NCBI GenBank assembly: GCA_020845495.1 | Contig: JADLFM010000165.1 | Span: 62,001 to 126,000 of the forward strand | DNA from: Chloroflexota bacterium | GTDB lineage: Bacteria; Chloroflexota; UBA6077; JACCZL01 | DNA: 64,000 bases | Direction: 5' to 3' | In this document: positions 63,378 through 64,000 of the stretch, one piece after another | How the letters are laid out: each line of letters opens with the position of its first letter | Numbering within the stretch: position 1 is the first letter of the stretch | Translations under genes and position numbers: made by a program | Notes under the pieces: generated by a model | What the model was told of the DNA's origin: nothing | Database searches by the model: none | The model's input: only the letters and a program-made list of their open reading frames with translations

Positions 63378-64000
63378 GATGGAGACGGAGCGTCGTCGAG
63401 CGATCTTCTCGCGCCGCGAGGCGCTCAGGCTAGCCCTTGGGATGAGCGGGCTGACGCTCGCCGCCGCGTGCGCGCCGATCGGGTCGTCCCCACCGCCGAA
63501 GCCGGCTGAGACGACGAAGCCGACCGTGCAGCCGGCAGCGCCGGCCCCGAGCACGCCGGCTCCGAGCACGCCGGCCGGCGGCACCGCAGTTGGGGCGGCC
63601 AGCGGAACGAGCGCGGGTACGGCGCCCACGGTCGCGCCAGCCGCCACGAAGCCGGCGGCGACCGCGAGCGCCGCGAAGCCAACCGCCGCCGCGGCGCCGA
63701 AAGCGGGCGGCACCCTGACGGTCGCCTCGCAGTCGGACATCATCAACTTTGATGCGCACGCGTTGCCGGCCGCCAATCGGCCGATCTTCCAGCAGATCTT
63801 CAGCCCACTGACCCGTTACGACGAGAACCTGAAGCCCCAGCCAGAGCTGGCCGAGAGCTGGGAAGTCAGCCCGGACGGCCTCACGATCGCCATGAAGCTG
63901 CGCCAGGGCGTGAAGTTCCACAGCGGACGTGACTTTACCGCTGAGGACGTGCTCTGGAACCTCAAGCGAATCCAGGATCCAAAGGTCGCCGCCAACTCGC
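63378..64000 (+). CDS. Family-5 peptide/nickel ABC substrate-binding lipoprotein, N-terminal part
   Basis: The first 207 codons of a gene running off the right edge. The N-terminus METERRRAIFSRREALRLAL with GMSGLTLAAAC is a Tat-like (SRREAL) lipoprotein signal, Cys31 being lipidated. An Ala/Pro/Thr linker of about 75 residues leads to the family-5 domain: GGTLTVASQSDIINFDAHAL, FQQIFSPLTRYDENLKPQPE, LAESWEVSPDGLTIAMKLRQ and GVKFHSGRDFTAEDVLWNLK. Such proteins deliver peptides, nickel or oligosaccharides to an importer likely encoded beyond the edge. The second of two ATGs (63378) is chosen, 6 nt after GGAGG. The LacI-type operator upstream hints that a sugar controls it. Confidence 0.92.

Overview
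This window is 64 kb of high-GC bacterial DNA with densely packed genes on both strands. The gene families point to Chloroflexota, most likely an uncultured relative of Sphaerobacter/Thermomicrobia. Supporting features are Ala/Ser/Pro-rich lipoprotein linkers behind Tat-like signals, a Chloroflexi-type secreted FADLK module, mandelate-racemase/DHDPS/TPP-enzyme sugar-acid clusters, penicillin-acylase-like Ntn hydrolases, and PadR operons with permease-prefix proteins. This placement rests on gene content and on recalled families; no database search was run. I saw no rRNA, tRNA, CRISPR array, integrase, complete insertion sequence or phage genes.

Layout. 1-2.3 kb: the start of ligA, a LysE-type exporter and a PhnP-like metallo-hydrolase. 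2.4-8.9 kb: one giant DUF4011/helicase/Vsr-like nuclease/DUF3320 protein resembling the single-gene defence system Hhe. 9-13.2 kb: an ECF sigma factor, a membrane anti-sigma factor and an ABC-2 exporter (ATPase plus permease) as one overlapping minus-strand operon. 13.4-19.3 kb: a multidrug-type ABC exporter with an unusual insertion, a PAS protein without a kinase domain, an M20 amidohydrolase, a PyrE-like protein lacking the PRPP loop, and pyrE. 19.6-23.5 kb: a sugar ABC importer (two permeases and a lipoprotein). 23.6-31.8 kb, all minus strand: a PHP phosphoesterase, a 14-bp minisatellite, RNase Y, a sorbosone-type dehydrogenase, a PhzF isomerase, an SDR, and an amidase with a tiny AtzG/GatC-like partner. 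32.2-36.4 kb: a secreted HExxH protein, a VTT membrane protein and a secreted glycoside hydrolase. 36.6-41.8 kb: a dehydrogenase/enolase-superfamily/DHDPS-family/TPP-enzyme series, probably for sugar-acid catabolism. 41.8-44.9 kb: an SRPBCC protein and a penicillin acylase homologue.

45.3-45.8 kb holds the most interesting gene. It is a membrane-anchored DUF1573-like protein whose reading frame is interrupted by one TGA directly after a Cys (Cys-TGA). The frame then continues for 58 conserved-looking residues to a second stop, and a hairpin with a G-first loop sits about 20 nt after the TGA. This is a strong selenoprotein candidate. 46.1-54.6 kb: a methyltransferase, two large sensor kinases and an acyl-CoA ligase. 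55.1-57.4 kb: a PadR regulator with two membrane proteins behind a recognisable promoter. 57.4-58.5 kb: inverted repeats, then hicB with a frameshifted hicA and its own promoter/operator. 58.5-64 kb: a second penicillin acylase homologue, a glycosyltransferase-39-like membrane protein, a LacI-type operator, and the start of a family-5 peptide-binding lipoprotein.

Recurring themes are low-complexity in-frame insertions built from short tandem repeats (giant helicase, ABC exporter, anti-sigma factor, lipoprotein linkers), dispersed palindromes with a shared GCACGC loop, and GGAGG ribosome-binding sites 4-8 nt before the starts.
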